Assembly (NCBI GenBank): GCA_032251455.1
Contig: JAVVEG010000001.1
Coordinates: forward strand, 62,001 to 126,000
Direction of reading: 5' to 3'
Origin: JAVVEG01 sp032251455
GTDB lineage: Bacteria > Pseudomonadota > Gammaproteobacteria > Pseudomonadales > Pseudohongiellaceae
DNA: 64,000 nucleotides
The notes under the pieces were generated by a model. It did no database searches. It was not told where the DNA came from and was given only the letters and a program-made list of their open reading frames with translations. The position numbers and the translations under genes are program-made. Positions 49,426 to 57,805 of this stretch are shown piece by piece (the first letter of the stretch is position 1; each line of letters begins with the position of its first letter).

Positions 49426-51087
49426 GTGGCGGTGAGAGTTACGCTGAAAAGCTATCTGCTGATTTGTGGTCTGACACAGCTTGTGCTGGTGGTGCTGTTA
49501 TTCACGCTTACCGGCAACTGGCAGGCCTGGCTGGGCCTGGGTGTATTGCTGTCGAGTCTGCTCTTGGGGTTTGGCTTGTGGCGCACACAAAACCAGGACT
49601 TCTTGCCGGCATTGATACGGGCCTTGCAGGCAGGCAGTGGTGCGCAGAGTGATCTGACAGTTACCTTGCCGGAGACGGGTAACCCACACAGTCAGCAAGC
49701 TGCCCAATTGTTCAATAAGTTCATGCAGCGCTTGCAGACAGCTTTGGAGGAACTGCGAAATCACACCATCATGGTAACCCTGTCGTCGGCGCAAAGCCGG
49801 CAGATGGCCGAAGTGACCAGCCGTGATGCCGGCCAGCAGGAAGCGTTTTCCGCCTTGATTCACCAATCCAGCGGGGAGACTCTGCAGGCCATCGAGGAGC
49901 TTTCGCGCTGGACCAGTTCGATCGCTGAGATCAACTCGAAAAATCTTGCTGCAGCACAAGGTTCGGTGACGCAACTGCTGAAGGCAAACAAGCAGATTCA
50001 CTCGGTCAGCGGAATGATGCATGATTTTCACGGTACGGTAAGGCAGTTGGAAAATACCTCGGAAAGCATCCAGAAGATTCTGGGAACCGTGCAGGGCTTT
50101 GCTGCCCAGACCAATATGCTGGCCCTGAATGCTGCTATCGAGGCCGCCAGGGCCGGCGAGCAGGGCCGTGGTTTTGCCGTAGTGGCAGATGAAGTGCGCG
50201 ATCTGGCTGTCAAGGTCAAAGGCTCGGCCAACGAGATAGGGACCTTGCTGGAGCAAATGATTGCCGTGGTGGCAACCACTTCTGTTGGAACGGAAAACAT
50301 GCTTGTCGAGGCTGATGAGGTCAAGTCCGCTGTTACTGAATCATCCGGACAGTTTCAGCGCATGGTCGCAGATTTTGAATCCAGTCATACAGATCTGTTG
50401 CAGGTCACTTCCGCTGCCGAGCAGCTGACTCGAAGCAATCGGGAAGTTCGTTCACGCAGTGAGGAGATTCGCGATACCGGCAGTCGCATCAAGGAAGATA
50501 TGGAGAAATCCAGTATCCAGATAAACGGGCTGGTTGAATCCACCGACAAGGCGCTGCACAAGCTGTGTCAGTTCCGCATCGGACGGGGACGGCTTGAGTC
50601 AGCACTGGAAACCATGGAGAAAAGACGAGACCAGCTGCAGGTCGAGCTGGAAAAACTGCATGCCAGGGGGATAGATCTGTTTGATCGCAATCATCAGGAA
50701 ATAAAGGGCACCAACCCCCAGAAATACGATGTCTGCTGGGCCCGACCTTTCCAGCAGGCCTGCCAGCATCTGATCGACACCTGGGCCGCTGAACAGCTTG
50801 AAGATGCCTTGTACTGCCTGCCCCTGGACAACAAGGGGTATGTGGCAGCACATCGCAGCGAACTGTCCCAGCCGCCAACTGGTGATCCGCAGGTCGATCT
50901 GCTGAAAAGCAGGCATATGCGCTTCTTCCAGAATCGCGATATCGCCTATATGGGCAGGTTCAGACTACAGAGTTACCAGCGTGATACGGGCGAGGTGATG
51001 TTCAATCTTTCGGTTCCGGTCACGGTTGGCGACCAGTACTGGGGCGGATTGTTTCTGGGCTTGCCAGCGGCCAGTCTGGGTCTCTAA
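49426..51087 (+). CDS. Methyl-accepting chemotaxis protein with a C-terminal sensor domain
   Basis: A 553-residue receptor starting at GTG 49426. Two hydrophobic helices (about 8-27 and 33-51) are close together, leaving no periplasmic sensor. The cytoplasmic signalling domain has the kinase-contact tip (FAAQTNMLALNAAIEAARAG, then EQGRGFAVVADEVRDLA). After it, about 150 residues form an extra domain with GIDLFDRNHQEIKGTNPQKY and LQSYQRDTGEVMFNLSVPV, seen in receptors that carry a Cache-like sensor at the C-terminus. It would therefore sense an internal signal. No che genes are nearby. Confidence 0.9.
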   Translation: MAVRVTLKSYLLICGLTQLVLVVLLFTLTGNWQAWLGLGVLLSSLLLGFGLWRTQNQDFLPALIRALQAGSGAQSDLTVTLPETGNPHSQQAAQLFNKFMQRLQTALEELRNHTIMVTLSSAQSRQMAEVTSRDAGQQEAFSALIHQSSGETLQAIEELSRWTSSIAEINSKNLAAAQGSVTQLLKANKQIHSVSGMMHDFHGTVRQLENTSESIQKILGTVQGFAAQTNMLALNAAIEAARAGEQGRGFAVVADEVRDLAVKVKGSANEIGTLLEQMIAVVATTSVGTENMLVEADEVKSAVTESSGQFQRMVADFESSHTDLLQVTSAAEQLTRSNREVRSRSEEIRDTGSRIKEDMEKSSIQINGLVESTDKALHKLCQFRIGRGRLESALETMEKRRDQLQVELEKLHARGIDLFDRNHQEIKGTNPQKYDVCWARPFQQACQHLIDTWAAEQLEDALYCLPLDNKGYVAAHRSELSQPPTGDPQVDLLKSRHMRFFQNRDIAYMGRFRLQSYQRDTGEVMFNLSVPVTVGDQYWGGLFLGLPAASLGL

Positions 51088-51106
51088 GACTTACACAAGC
51101 GCTCTT

Positions 51107-51802
51107 TTATCCTTCACTGGCATTCTGGATTAAGCGGATCAATTCGGTGCTGCTGGCAGGTGTGGGTATCAGTCTGCCGTCCAGGAACACTGTCGGCGTT
51201 CCACGAACACCCGCCAGAGTGCCGCCACGCTGGTCATTGCGGATCTTCTGCAAGAGCTCCGCGGAACCGATATCCTCGCGGGCCTGGGCGATGTCCAGAT
51301 CAAGATCCTGCAGATAGCCCTCGAATTCCGCGTTTACATCCGACAGCGTAGACCAATAAGCCTGATTGACGAAAAGCATATCGTACATTTCCCAGAATTT
51401 GCCCTGTCTGCCAGCGGCTTCGGCATAGCTTGCTGCGGTCCAGGCATGAGGGTGCACATTGCTCAGCGGGTAGTGCCGAAACACCATTTGCGTTTGCGCG
51501 CTGATCCGTGGCCAGGCCTGGGCCATGAGCAGATGTTCGGTGGCACAGGCTGGACACTGGAAATCGGCATAAACGACCAGCTTGACGCCGTCGGGATTGC
51601 CCCGGGCATGGTCTTCGGGCGAGATTTCAACCGGTGAGTAGACCGGGCCTTGCGAGAGTATGGCGTAAAGACTGATAAACAGAAGCATGGGAACGCCCAC
51701 AAACAGGAAAGAGCGCCAGATCAGCTTGTTGCGCCGGGCATTTTTCTCTGCCGCCTGTTGTTTCTGTTCGCGCTTGAGTCGTTGTGCTTCACGTTTGTTC
51801 AT
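51107..51802 (-). CDS. Membrane-anchored DsbA-like thiol oxidoreductase
   Basis: A 231-residue protein with a basic cytoplasmic head, one N-terminal membrane helix (about residues 27-47) and a thioredoxin-fold domain with active site CPAC in YADFQCPACATEHLL. The cis-Pro loop is in VRGTPTVFLDGRLIP. The helical insertion and overall form match DsbA/DSBA oxidoreductases used for disulfide chemistry. It lies 56 bases after the M23 peptidase gene and may be the last gene of the xseA operon. It is convergent with the chemotaxis receptor gene. Its substrate is unknown. Confidence 0.88.
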   Translation of the reverse strand: MNKREAQRLKREQKQQAAEKNARRNKLIWRSFLFVGVPMLLFISLYAILSQGPVYSPVEISPEDHARGNPDGVKLVVYADFQCPACATEHLLMAQAWPRISAQTQMVFRHYPLSNVHPHAWTAASYAEAAGRQGKFWEMYDMLFVNQAYWSTLSDVNAEFEGYLQDLDLDIAQAREDIGSAELLQKIRNDQRGGTLAGVRGTPTVFLDGRLIPTPASSTELIRLIQNASEG

Positions 51803-51858
51803 GCCTGCATCCTGTTGGTATTGCCTGTTCGCTGTTGAAATCTGGTTGTTGATGAAAC

Positions 51859-52707
51859 CTATTGATTGATAAAAAGAGCCGGATCAACCCGCACATTGTT
51901 GAGGTTGATGCTCCAGTGCAAGTGTGGGCCGGTGACCCTGCCGGTCTGGCCGACTTCACCAATCTGTTCTCCGGCTCTGACCAGGCTGCCCAGAGTGACA
52001 TCGATGGTGTTCATGTGACAGTAAAGGCTGATCATGCCATACCCGTGGTCCAGAATAATGGTATTGCCATTGAAAAAATAATTTCCGGTAGCACGCACTA
52101 TGCCGGTAGCCGGCGCATAAATGGGAGTGCCTTCCGCTGCGGCAATATCCATACCGGAGTGCGGTGCTCGTGGTTGTTCGTTGAAAAACCGCTTCAATCC
52201 GAATGAGCTGCTCCTGACACCTTCAACCGGAACCTGCATATGCAATATCGGGCTCAGGCTTTCATCCCAGTGGGAGAAGGCGGCATTCATTTCTGCACTC
52301 TCGCGGTTGATTCGCGCCATGTCTTCGGCATTGGGGTTTACCTGCCGTTGATTGGTGATGGTGAGCCGTTGCTCGCGGTATTGCTTATCCTGTACCTCGA
52401 AGGCAAGCTGTTGCCGGGTGCCATCAGCCAGTTGTAACTGAAAGTGATGCGTGCCGATGGAGGCGCTTAATGGAATGCCAATAATGGCGTACTGCTCATT
52501 GTCATGAGTCACCAGCAAGACCTGATGGTCACGATATTCTGCTGACTGCGCCTGGGTTCCGGTCGCGATGACGGCAACTCCACCCGGCACCAGCGTAGAG
52601 GGAGGCAGACGTTCGACAATCGGGTTGGCAAAGCCTGTCTGGGCTTTCAACACCAGGCTGAAAAGCAGTGAGAGCATCAGTATCAGTTGGCCAGTTTGCA
52701 GGCTCAT
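51859..52707 (-). CDS. Periplasmic M23 (LytM) metallopeptidase
   Basis: A 282-residue exported protein with a signal peptide (MLSLLFSLVLKAQTGFA region), a beta-sandwich-like middle and a C-terminal M23 domain. The zinc motifs are kept: the H-x3-D of PHSGMDIAAAEGTPIYAPA and the H-x-H of THLHW-type sequence GPHLHWSINL. It is therefore probably an active cell-wall endopeptidase and not a degenerate activator. Its ATG overlaps the xseA stop (ATGA), so it is translationally coupled to the exonuclease gene. This pairing is known in several gammaproteobacteria. Confidence 0.92.
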   Translation of the reverse strand: MSLQTGQLILMLSLLFSLVLKAQTGFANPIVERLPPSTLVPGGVAVIATGTQAQSAEYRDHQVLLVTHDNEQYAIIGIPLSASIGTHHFQLQLADGTRQQLAFEVQDKQYREQRLTITNQRQVNPNAEDMARINRESAEMNAAFSHWDESLSPILHMQVPVEGVRSSSFGLKRFFNEQPRAPHSGMDIAAAEGTPIYAPATGIVRATGNYFFNGNTIILDHGYGMISLYCHMNTIDVTLGSLVRAGEQIGEVGQTGRVTGPHLHWSINLNNVRVDPALFINQ

Positions 52708-53933
52708 GGTTCCAGCTCCGTGATTTTGCTGAGTATCTTACCTGATTCCAGCTGTGTAGTAATCAGTTGGCCAGGCGACAGGTTTTTGTTGTGCCGCAAC
52801 ACCTGGCCTGTCTGGTCACGGGTAATGCTGTAACCGCGGTGCAGGGTTTGCAAGGGGCTGACACTGTCCAGGCTGCGGCCCAGCGCATGCAGACGGGTAG
52901 CCTGCTGTTGCAAAAAACGAAGGGTAGCCTGGTGCAGGCGGCTTTCCAGCCTGTCCAGGGTCTGGGCATGGTCCTGCAGTTTGCGACCGGGGTGTTTCAG
53001 GTGTCGCGCCAGGGCCTTCAGGGTCTGGTGCCTGGTTTGCAGGATCTGAGTGATTACGCCGAGCAGGGTCTGCTCATAGCCACTGAACCATTGCCAGTAT
53101 TCCTGCTGATCGGGACTCAGCAGCTCAGCTGCGGCCGAGGGGGTGGGGGCTCTCAGGTCAGCCACAAAATCGGCAATGGTAAAATCGACTTCATGACCGA
53201 CAGCGCTGACTACAGGCAGTTTGCTGGCAAAAATGGCCTGTGCCACGCTTTCTTCATTGAATGCCTGCAGGTCTTCCAGCGAACCACCACCACGGCTCAG
53301 GATCAGGACATCCAGGCCCAGTTCTTTTGCTCTGCGATTGGCGGTTTGTAATGCCGCCACGATGGCCGCAGGGGCTTCAGCACCCTGTACCGGGACCGGC
53401 AGAATGGTGATGGTGATGGCTGGGAAACGCCGGGCGAAAACGCTGAGGATATCGCGGATGGCCGCCCCGCTGGCCGAGGTGATGACGCCGACATGACGAA
53501 CACAGCCTGGCATGGGCTGTTTCAGTTCAGGATCGAATAATCCTGCCTTGGCCAGACGAGCCTTGAGTTGCTCAAAGGCCCGTTGCAGGGCACCGGCACC
53601 AGCCTCTTCCATTCCCTCCAGAATCAGCTGGTAGTCGCCGCGTCCTTCATAGATACTTAACCTGCCCCTGACGATTACCTGGATGCCATTGCTGGGCCGG
53701 AAGCGGACAGACAAATTGCGGTTGCGGAACATGGCGCAGCGGACTTGGGCATTGTCGTCTTTCAGGGTCAGGTACCAGTGCCCGGAGGCGGGTATGGCGA
53801 GATTCGATATCTCTCCCTCCACCACGACATTGGGGAAATGACCTTCCAGCAGGGAGCGTGCCAGTTGATTGAGGCTGCTCACCGACAGAATGTCCTGATC
53901 TTGTGCTGGCTCAATCCGGGTGGGCGCGCGCAC
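52704..53933 (-). CDS. xseA: Exodeoxyribonuclease VII large subunit
   Basis: XseA is the catalytic chain of the single-strand DNA exonuclease VII. The 409-residue protein has an N-terminal OB domain (NVVVEGEISNLAIPASGHWY) and the catalytic block VGVITSASGAAIRDILSVF, LILSRGGGSLEDLQAFNEE and SAVGHEVDFTIADFVADLR. The C-terminal half is a long coiled coil for XseB binding. The start is GTG at 53933. xseB is not adjacent. The M23 gene follows with a stop/start overlap. Confidence 0.95.
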   Translation of the reverse strand: MRAPTRIEPAQDQDILSVSSLNQLARSLLEGHFPNVVVEGEISNLAIPASGHWYLTLKDDNAQVRCAMFRNRNLSVRFRPSNGIQVIVRGRLSIYEGRGDYQLILEGMEEAGAGALQRAFEQLKARLAKAGLFDPELKQPMPGCVRHVGVITSASGAAIRDILSVFARRFPAITITILPVPVQGAEAPAAIVAALQTANRRAKELGLDVLILSRGGGSLEDLQAFNEESVAQAIFASKLPVVSAVGHEVDFTIADFVADLRAPTPSAAAELLSPDQQEYWQWFSGYEQTLLGVITQILQTRHQTLKALARHLKHPGRKLQDHAQTLDRLESRLHQATLRFLQQQATRLHALGRSLDSVSPLQTLHRGYSITRDQTGQVLRHNKNLSPGQLITTQLESGKILSKITELEP

Positions 53934-54020
53934 TGTTAATATTCCTTTAAAGAGAATCAGTTAAGTTCGACCATTAGAACACTCCCGGGGTGGGATTGTC
54001 ATGAGCCAGAGGGTATGAAA

Positions 54021-54788
54021 ATGAAAGAGACGGATCAGGATTTGCCATTGATTCAACATCATGAACTGCGGGCTCATAAAGTTTGGGATTTGCCGGTGAG
54101 ACTGTTCCATTGGCTCAATGTGCTGTGTGTGCTGGGTCTGATTGTGGTCGGGACCTTTATCCTGCAGGCCAATAACCTGGGAGTCAGTGCCGAGGGCAAG
54201 GTCACTCTGAAGATCATCCATGCCTGGATCGGTTATGTATTTACCTTCAATCTCTTGTGGCGACTGGTGCATGCATTTACCGGCAATCGGTATGCGCGCT
54301 GGTCAGCCATAGTGCCTGGGGGCAAAGCTTATGTTTCCCGCTTGCGAGAGTACACAAAAGGCTTGCTGCTAGGCAATGCCCCCGCCTACAAGGGGCATAA
54401 TCCTCTGGGCAGGATCATGGTCACGATAATGTATGCCTTGTTGATCACGCAGATGACGACAGGTCTGGTTCTGGCTGGTACCGATTTGTATTTTCCTCCC
54501 TTTGGGCATGAGTTTGCAGAATGGGTTACCGCTGCAGGCGAGGATCACAGCCTTCTGCAAGGGCTTCAGCCTGGTGTCAAGGAGGGACTGAATCCAGAGG
54601 CGTATGCAGCAATGCGCAGATTTCGTGCTCCTTTCATTGAGATTCACGAGATTGTCTATTACCTGTTGCTGGGAGCCATTTTTCTACATATTGCTGCGGT
54701 GGTTATAACGGAAATCAAAGAAAAACAAGGGCTTGTATCAGCCATGCTGACTGGTGAAAAAATACTGGATAAACCATCCGAAGATTAA
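54021..54788 (+). CDS. Cytochrome b561-type membrane protein
   Basis: A 255-residue di-heme cytochrome b of the Ni/Fe-hydrogenase/b561 type. The opening DLPVRLFHWLNVLCVLGLIV is the usual first helix with its heme His. Further helices contain likely ligands in KIIHAWIGYVFTFNLLWRLV, HEIVYYLLLGAIFLHIAAVV and the segment RIMVTIMYALLITQMTTGLV. A periplasmic loop (about residues 155-205) is longer than usual. ATG at 54021 has GAGGG seven bases upstream; an ATG two codons earlier is too close to it. It probably passes electrons between quinones and a periplasmic partner, which is not identified. Confidence 0.88.
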   Translation: MKETDQDLPLIQHHELRAHKVWDLPVRLFHWLNVLCVLGLIVVGTFILQANNLGVSAEGKVTLKIIHAWIGYVFTFNLLWRLVHAFTGNRYARWSAIVPGGKAYVSRLREYTKGLLLGNAPAYKGHNPLGRIMVTIMYALLITQMTTGLVLAGTDLYFPPFGHEFAEWVTAAGEDHSLLQGLQPGVKEGLNPEAYAAMRRFRAPFIEIHEIVYYLLLGAIFLHIAAVVITEIKEKQGLVSAMLTGEKILDKPSED

Positions 54789-54860
54789 TCCGGGTTAATA
54801 CTTAATTAAGAATGCATTGCTACAGTGGGACCATAAGCTAATCCAAAAGGGTTCACCATT

Positions 54861-55550
54861 ATGCTGGTCACACTGTGCAAAGAACATCCAGGCTCGGCTC
54901 AGCAGGAACATATCCTGCTTTATCCCCAGGCGGCTCCTGGCCGGGAGTTCCTCGAAAGTTATATACATCATCGCTATCAGCAGTTTTATGGTGCGCAGCT
55001 GAGTGTGTTTGCCCCATTTCTGTTTGCCTGCTGGCAAGGCCGGTACCTGCGTGCGGTGCTGGGTTTGCAGCCAGCTGCCAGTGGGCCGCTGTTGATCGAA
55101 ACCTATCTGCAGAAGCCGATCGAAGAGATTACTTCAACACTCACAGGAACTGTTGTCCAGCGTGACCAGATCATCGAGATCGGTAATCTGGCCGGGAATA
55201 ACGGAGGCAGTCAGTTACTGTTTATCCTGCTGACCGAGCTGCTGTATCAAGCCGGTTATACCTGGGTGAGCTTTACCGCAACAGCCCAGGTCAGCTCCTT
55301 GTTGCGGCGCTTGGGGTTCTCGCCCGTGAAGCTGGGCAATGCCGACCCCGCCAAGCTGGGTACGGCAGCCAACAAATGGGGCACTTATTATGAGGGCAAG
55401 CCAGCCGTATTGCTGGGAGATATCGTCGATGCCCGCAGGATTCTGCAACAGAATGAATTCACCAGCAAGGTGCTGGCAACTCACCAGGCCATGATAGACA
55501 GAGCGGTCAGTGAGCTGAAACGGGGAGTGGAAAGGGGGGTGGAAAGGTGA
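54861..55550 (+). CDS. Thermostable hemolysin family protein (GNAT-like)
   Basis: A 229-residue protein of the family named after the Vibrio thermostable delta-hemolysin, which has an acyltransferase-like fold. Family segments include LESYIHHRYQQFYGAQLSVF, EIGNLAGNNGGSQLLFILLT and SLLRRLGFSPVKLGNADPAK. It has no signal peptide, so haemolysis in the original report may be a side effect; an acyl-transfer or lipid-related role is likely but unproven. The gene starts a ten-gene run and overlaps the following ligase gene by four bases. The last eight residues arose from a 12-base tandem duplication (GVER twice). Confidence 0.82.
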   Translation: MLVTLCKEHPGSAQQEHILLYPQAAPGREFLESYIHHRYQQFYGAQLSVFAPFLFACWQGRYLRAVLGLQPAASGPLLIETYLQKPIEEITSTLTGTVVQRDQIIEIGNLAGNNGGSQLLFILLTELLYQAGYTWVSFTATAQVSSLLRRLGFSPVKLGNADPAKLGTAANKWGTYYEGKPAVLLGDIVDARRILQQNEFTSKVLATHQAMIDRAVSELKRGVERGVER

Positions 55551-57124
55551 GTCAGGTCTGGGCTGCGATCAGACAGTTTGCCGAACAACGACCTGATCAG
55601 ATAGCGATATCCACGTTGGCAGGTAATCGTTCTGCAGCTCTCAGCTGGCGTGAACTGGAAGCAGCCGTTCTTGCTGTCAAAAAGATTTTGCAGGAACAAA
55701 GTATCCGGTCGCTGGCCCTGTATGCCGACAATTCACCGGATTGGGTTGTGATCGATCTGGCCTGCAGGCTTGCCGGCGTCGTATTGATTCCCTTGCCTGC
55801 TTTTTTTTCCGATCGACAGTTGCGGCACTTGCTGGACAGCACCTCGGTCGATGCACTGATCACCGATCAGCCTGACCGGGTGTTGCCCTTGTGGCAAGCG
55901 CAGCCTGTCTTGATCGAAGCTCCTGACGGGCTGAATATCCTGGTTGCGACTGACAGTAATAAGCGGCGCAGCAGCTGTACCATGCCGGCAGCCACCGGCA
56001 AGATCAGTTTTACCTCCGGTTCCACGGGGATGCCCAAGGGAGTCTGTCTGAGCAGTGCGCATATTGAACAGGTGGCCTGCTCCATCAAGGAGATAAGCGA
56101 TAGCTGCGCGATCAGCAGGCATCTGGCAGTCATGCCTTTGTCCACTTTGCTGGAAAATGTGGCAGGGGTATACACCACCTTGCTAAGTGGTGCCGAGCTG
56201 GTGCTGGCGACAGCGGCAGAGCTGGGCTTCAACGGCAGCTCCGGGTTCAGCATTGAACGCTTTCTGGGTGCTGTCCAGAGCAGCCAGGCCAACAGCCTGA
56301 TATTGATCCCCCAGTTGCTGGAGGCGCTGGTGCACTCCTGCCAGAGTGGCTGGACGGTGCCAAAGCAGTTGCGATTCATTGCCGTGGGCGGGGGTACGGT
56401 CAGTCCGACACTGTTGCAACAGGCCAGGTCATCTGGTCTGCCGGTGTATGAGGGTTACGGGCTTTCGGAATGCGGCTCGGTGGTGTGTCTCAATGGTCCC
56501 GGCAGAGAATCGACAGGCAGCCTGGGCAAACCCCTGGGGCATGTACGGCTTGTGATTGAAAACGGAGAAATAGTGGTCTCGGGCAGCAGTTTCCTGGGTT
56601 ATGTCAATGATCGGTCCAGCTGGCTCGAACCTGGTGCAGAGACCTGGGTGCATACCGGAGACCTGGGTTATATCGATGGCCAGGGCTTTGTCCACTACCA
56701 GGGGCGCATCAAGAATGTCATGGTCAGCACCTATGGCCGCAATATCATGCCGGAATGGATAGAGGCGGAAATACAGGCTTCTCCACTGATCAGCCAATGT
56801 GTCGTGTTCGGCAATGATAGACCTTGCTGTGTTGCATTGCTGGCCCCGTCTGCTCCTGATATCGACAACGATCAGATAGACCGTTTGCTGGTCCGGGTGA
56901 ATGCAGAGCTGCCCGATTATGCCCGTATCAGGGCCTGGCATCGCCTGCCCTCAGCCCTGCCGCCCGGAAGAGGCGAACCGGATGATCTGATGACCAGCAA
57001 TGGCAGACCTCGCCGCAAGCTCATTCAGGCTCATTTTGAACAGGAAATCGAAGCACTTTATAGCGAATGCCGGCAAGGTGGTCTGGCCACCGAATCCGTA
57101 TTTGCCACAACAGGAGAAGCATGA
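55547..57124 (+). CDS. AMP-forming acyl ligase (long-chain acyl-CoA synthetase-like)
   Basis: A 525-residue member of the ANL superfamily that activates a carboxylic acid as acyl-AMP. Motifs present are the phosphate loop FTSGSTGMPKGVCLS (about 157-171), YEGYGLSECGSV, the ATP-site THTGD variant VHTGDLGYIDGQG, and the hinge/Lys region GRIKNVMVSTYGRNIMPEW. The C-terminal Lys is in NGRPRRKLI. GTG at 55547 overlaps the previous stop and its own end is followed directly by the diiron oxygenase gene. It probably loads the substrate that the next two enzymes modify; whether the acceptor is CoA or a carrier is not known. Confidence 0.88.
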   Translation: MSQVWAAIRQFAEQRPDQIAISTLAGNRSAALSWRELEAAVLAVKKILQEQSIRSLALYADNSPDWVVIDLACRLAGVVLIPLPAFFSDRQLRHLLDSTSVDALITDQPDRVLPLWQAQPVLIEAPDGLNILVATDSNKRRSSCTMPAATGKISFTSGSTGMPKGVCLSSAHIEQVACSIKEISDSCAISRHLAVMPLSTLLENVAGVYTTLLSGAELVLATAAELGFNGSSGFSIERFLGAVQSSQANSLILIPQLLEALVHSCQSGWTVPKQLRFIAVGGGTVSPTLLQQARSSGLPVYEGYGLSECGSVVCLNGPGRESTGSLGKPLGHVRLVIENGEIVVSGSSFLGYVNDRSSWLEPGAETWVHTGDLGYIDGQGFVHYQGRIKNVMVSTYGRNIMPEWIEAEIQASPLISQCVVFGNDRPCCVALLAPSAPDIDNDQIDRLLVRVNAELPDYARIRAWHRLPSALPPGRGEPDDLMTSNGRPRRKLIQAHFEQEIEALYSECRQGGLATESVFATTGEA

Positions 57125-57787
57125 ATGTTTTACGAAAAACTCAAGCTGGAAACCGAAGCAGAAAGACAGTTGTTGCTCAGCAGCGAGATTATCCAGCGTT
57201 GTTTTCGCCAGGATATCGAGCTGGCTGATTATATCGGTTTCCTGACCCAGGCCTATCATCATGTCAAATTCACCGTGCCTTTGATGATGGCTGCCGGGGC
57301 AAGACTGCAAGACGACAAGGAATGGCTGCGCGAGGCTCTGGCCGAATACATTGAAGATGAAATAGGACACCAGGAGTGGATACTGAATGATCTTGCCGTT
57401 TGTGGCGTTGACAAGGAAACCATCCGTCGCAGCAAGCCGGCGATGGCAACAGAACTGATGGTGTCCTATGCCTTTGACATGGTGAATCGGGTCAACCCGG
57501 TGGGTTTTTTTGGCATGGTGCATGTACTGGAAGGTACCAGCATCAATCTGGCCGATACGGCTGCTACGCAGATAATGGATAAGCTGCAACTGCCGGAAAA
57601 GGCGTTCAGCTATCTGCGTTCACATGGCGCCCTGGATCAACAGCATATCCGTTTCCTTGAAAATCTGGTCAATCGCTTCGAGGACCCGGCTGAACAGGAA
57701 TTGCTGATTCACAGTACCCGGATGTTCTATGGTTTGTACAAGGGCGTTTTCGATAGCCTGGTTCATCGAAACAGCCTGGTTCATTGA
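57125..57787 (+). CDS. Heme-oxygenase-like diiron oxygenase (TenA/PqqC-like fold)
   Basis: A 220-residue all-helical protein of the iron-containing redox enzyme group. The six residues that bind a diiron centre in this superfamily (UndA, BesC and SznF are characterised members) can be placed: Glu79-x-x-His82 in EDEIGHQEW, Glu136 in VHVLEGTSINL, and His167, Asp171 and His174 in HGALDQQHIRFL. It is thus probably an O2-dependent oxidase acting on an acyl or amino substrate, not a thiaminase. It begins at the ATG right after the ligase stop. The last residues come from an 18-base duplication. Confidence 0.85.
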   Translation: MFYEKLKLETEAERQLLLSSEIIQRCFRQDIELADYIGFLTQAYHHVKFTVPLMMAAGARLQDDKEWLREALAEYIEDEIGHQEWILNDLAVCGVDKETIRRSKPAMATELMVSYAFDMVNRVNPVGFFGMVHVLEGTSINLADTAATQIMDKLQLPEKAFSYLRSHGALDQQHIRFLENLVNRFEDPAEQELLIHSTRMFYGLYKGVFDSLVHRNSLVH

Positions 57788-57790
57788 AAA
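57755..57790. repeat. Two tandem 18-base units at the 3' end of the diiron oxygenase gene
   Basis: AGCCTGGTTCATCGAAAC (57755-57772) is followed by AGCCTGGTTCATTGAAAA (57773-57790), 16 of 18 bases identical. The second unit contains the stop codon (TGA). The duplication moved the stop and added SLVH to the protein end. Confidence 0.85.
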
Positions 57791-57805
57791 ATAAAGGTCT
57801 GATTC

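Noticed and set aside
54861..55550. Secreted pore-forming toxin
   Set aside because: The protein has no signal peptide or membrane-spanning pattern and resembles an acyltransferase fold; the family name reflects an old observation.
57125..57787. Thiaminase II (TenA) or PqqC assignment
   Set aside because: The diiron ligand pattern is complete, and no thiamine or PQQ genes are adjacent.
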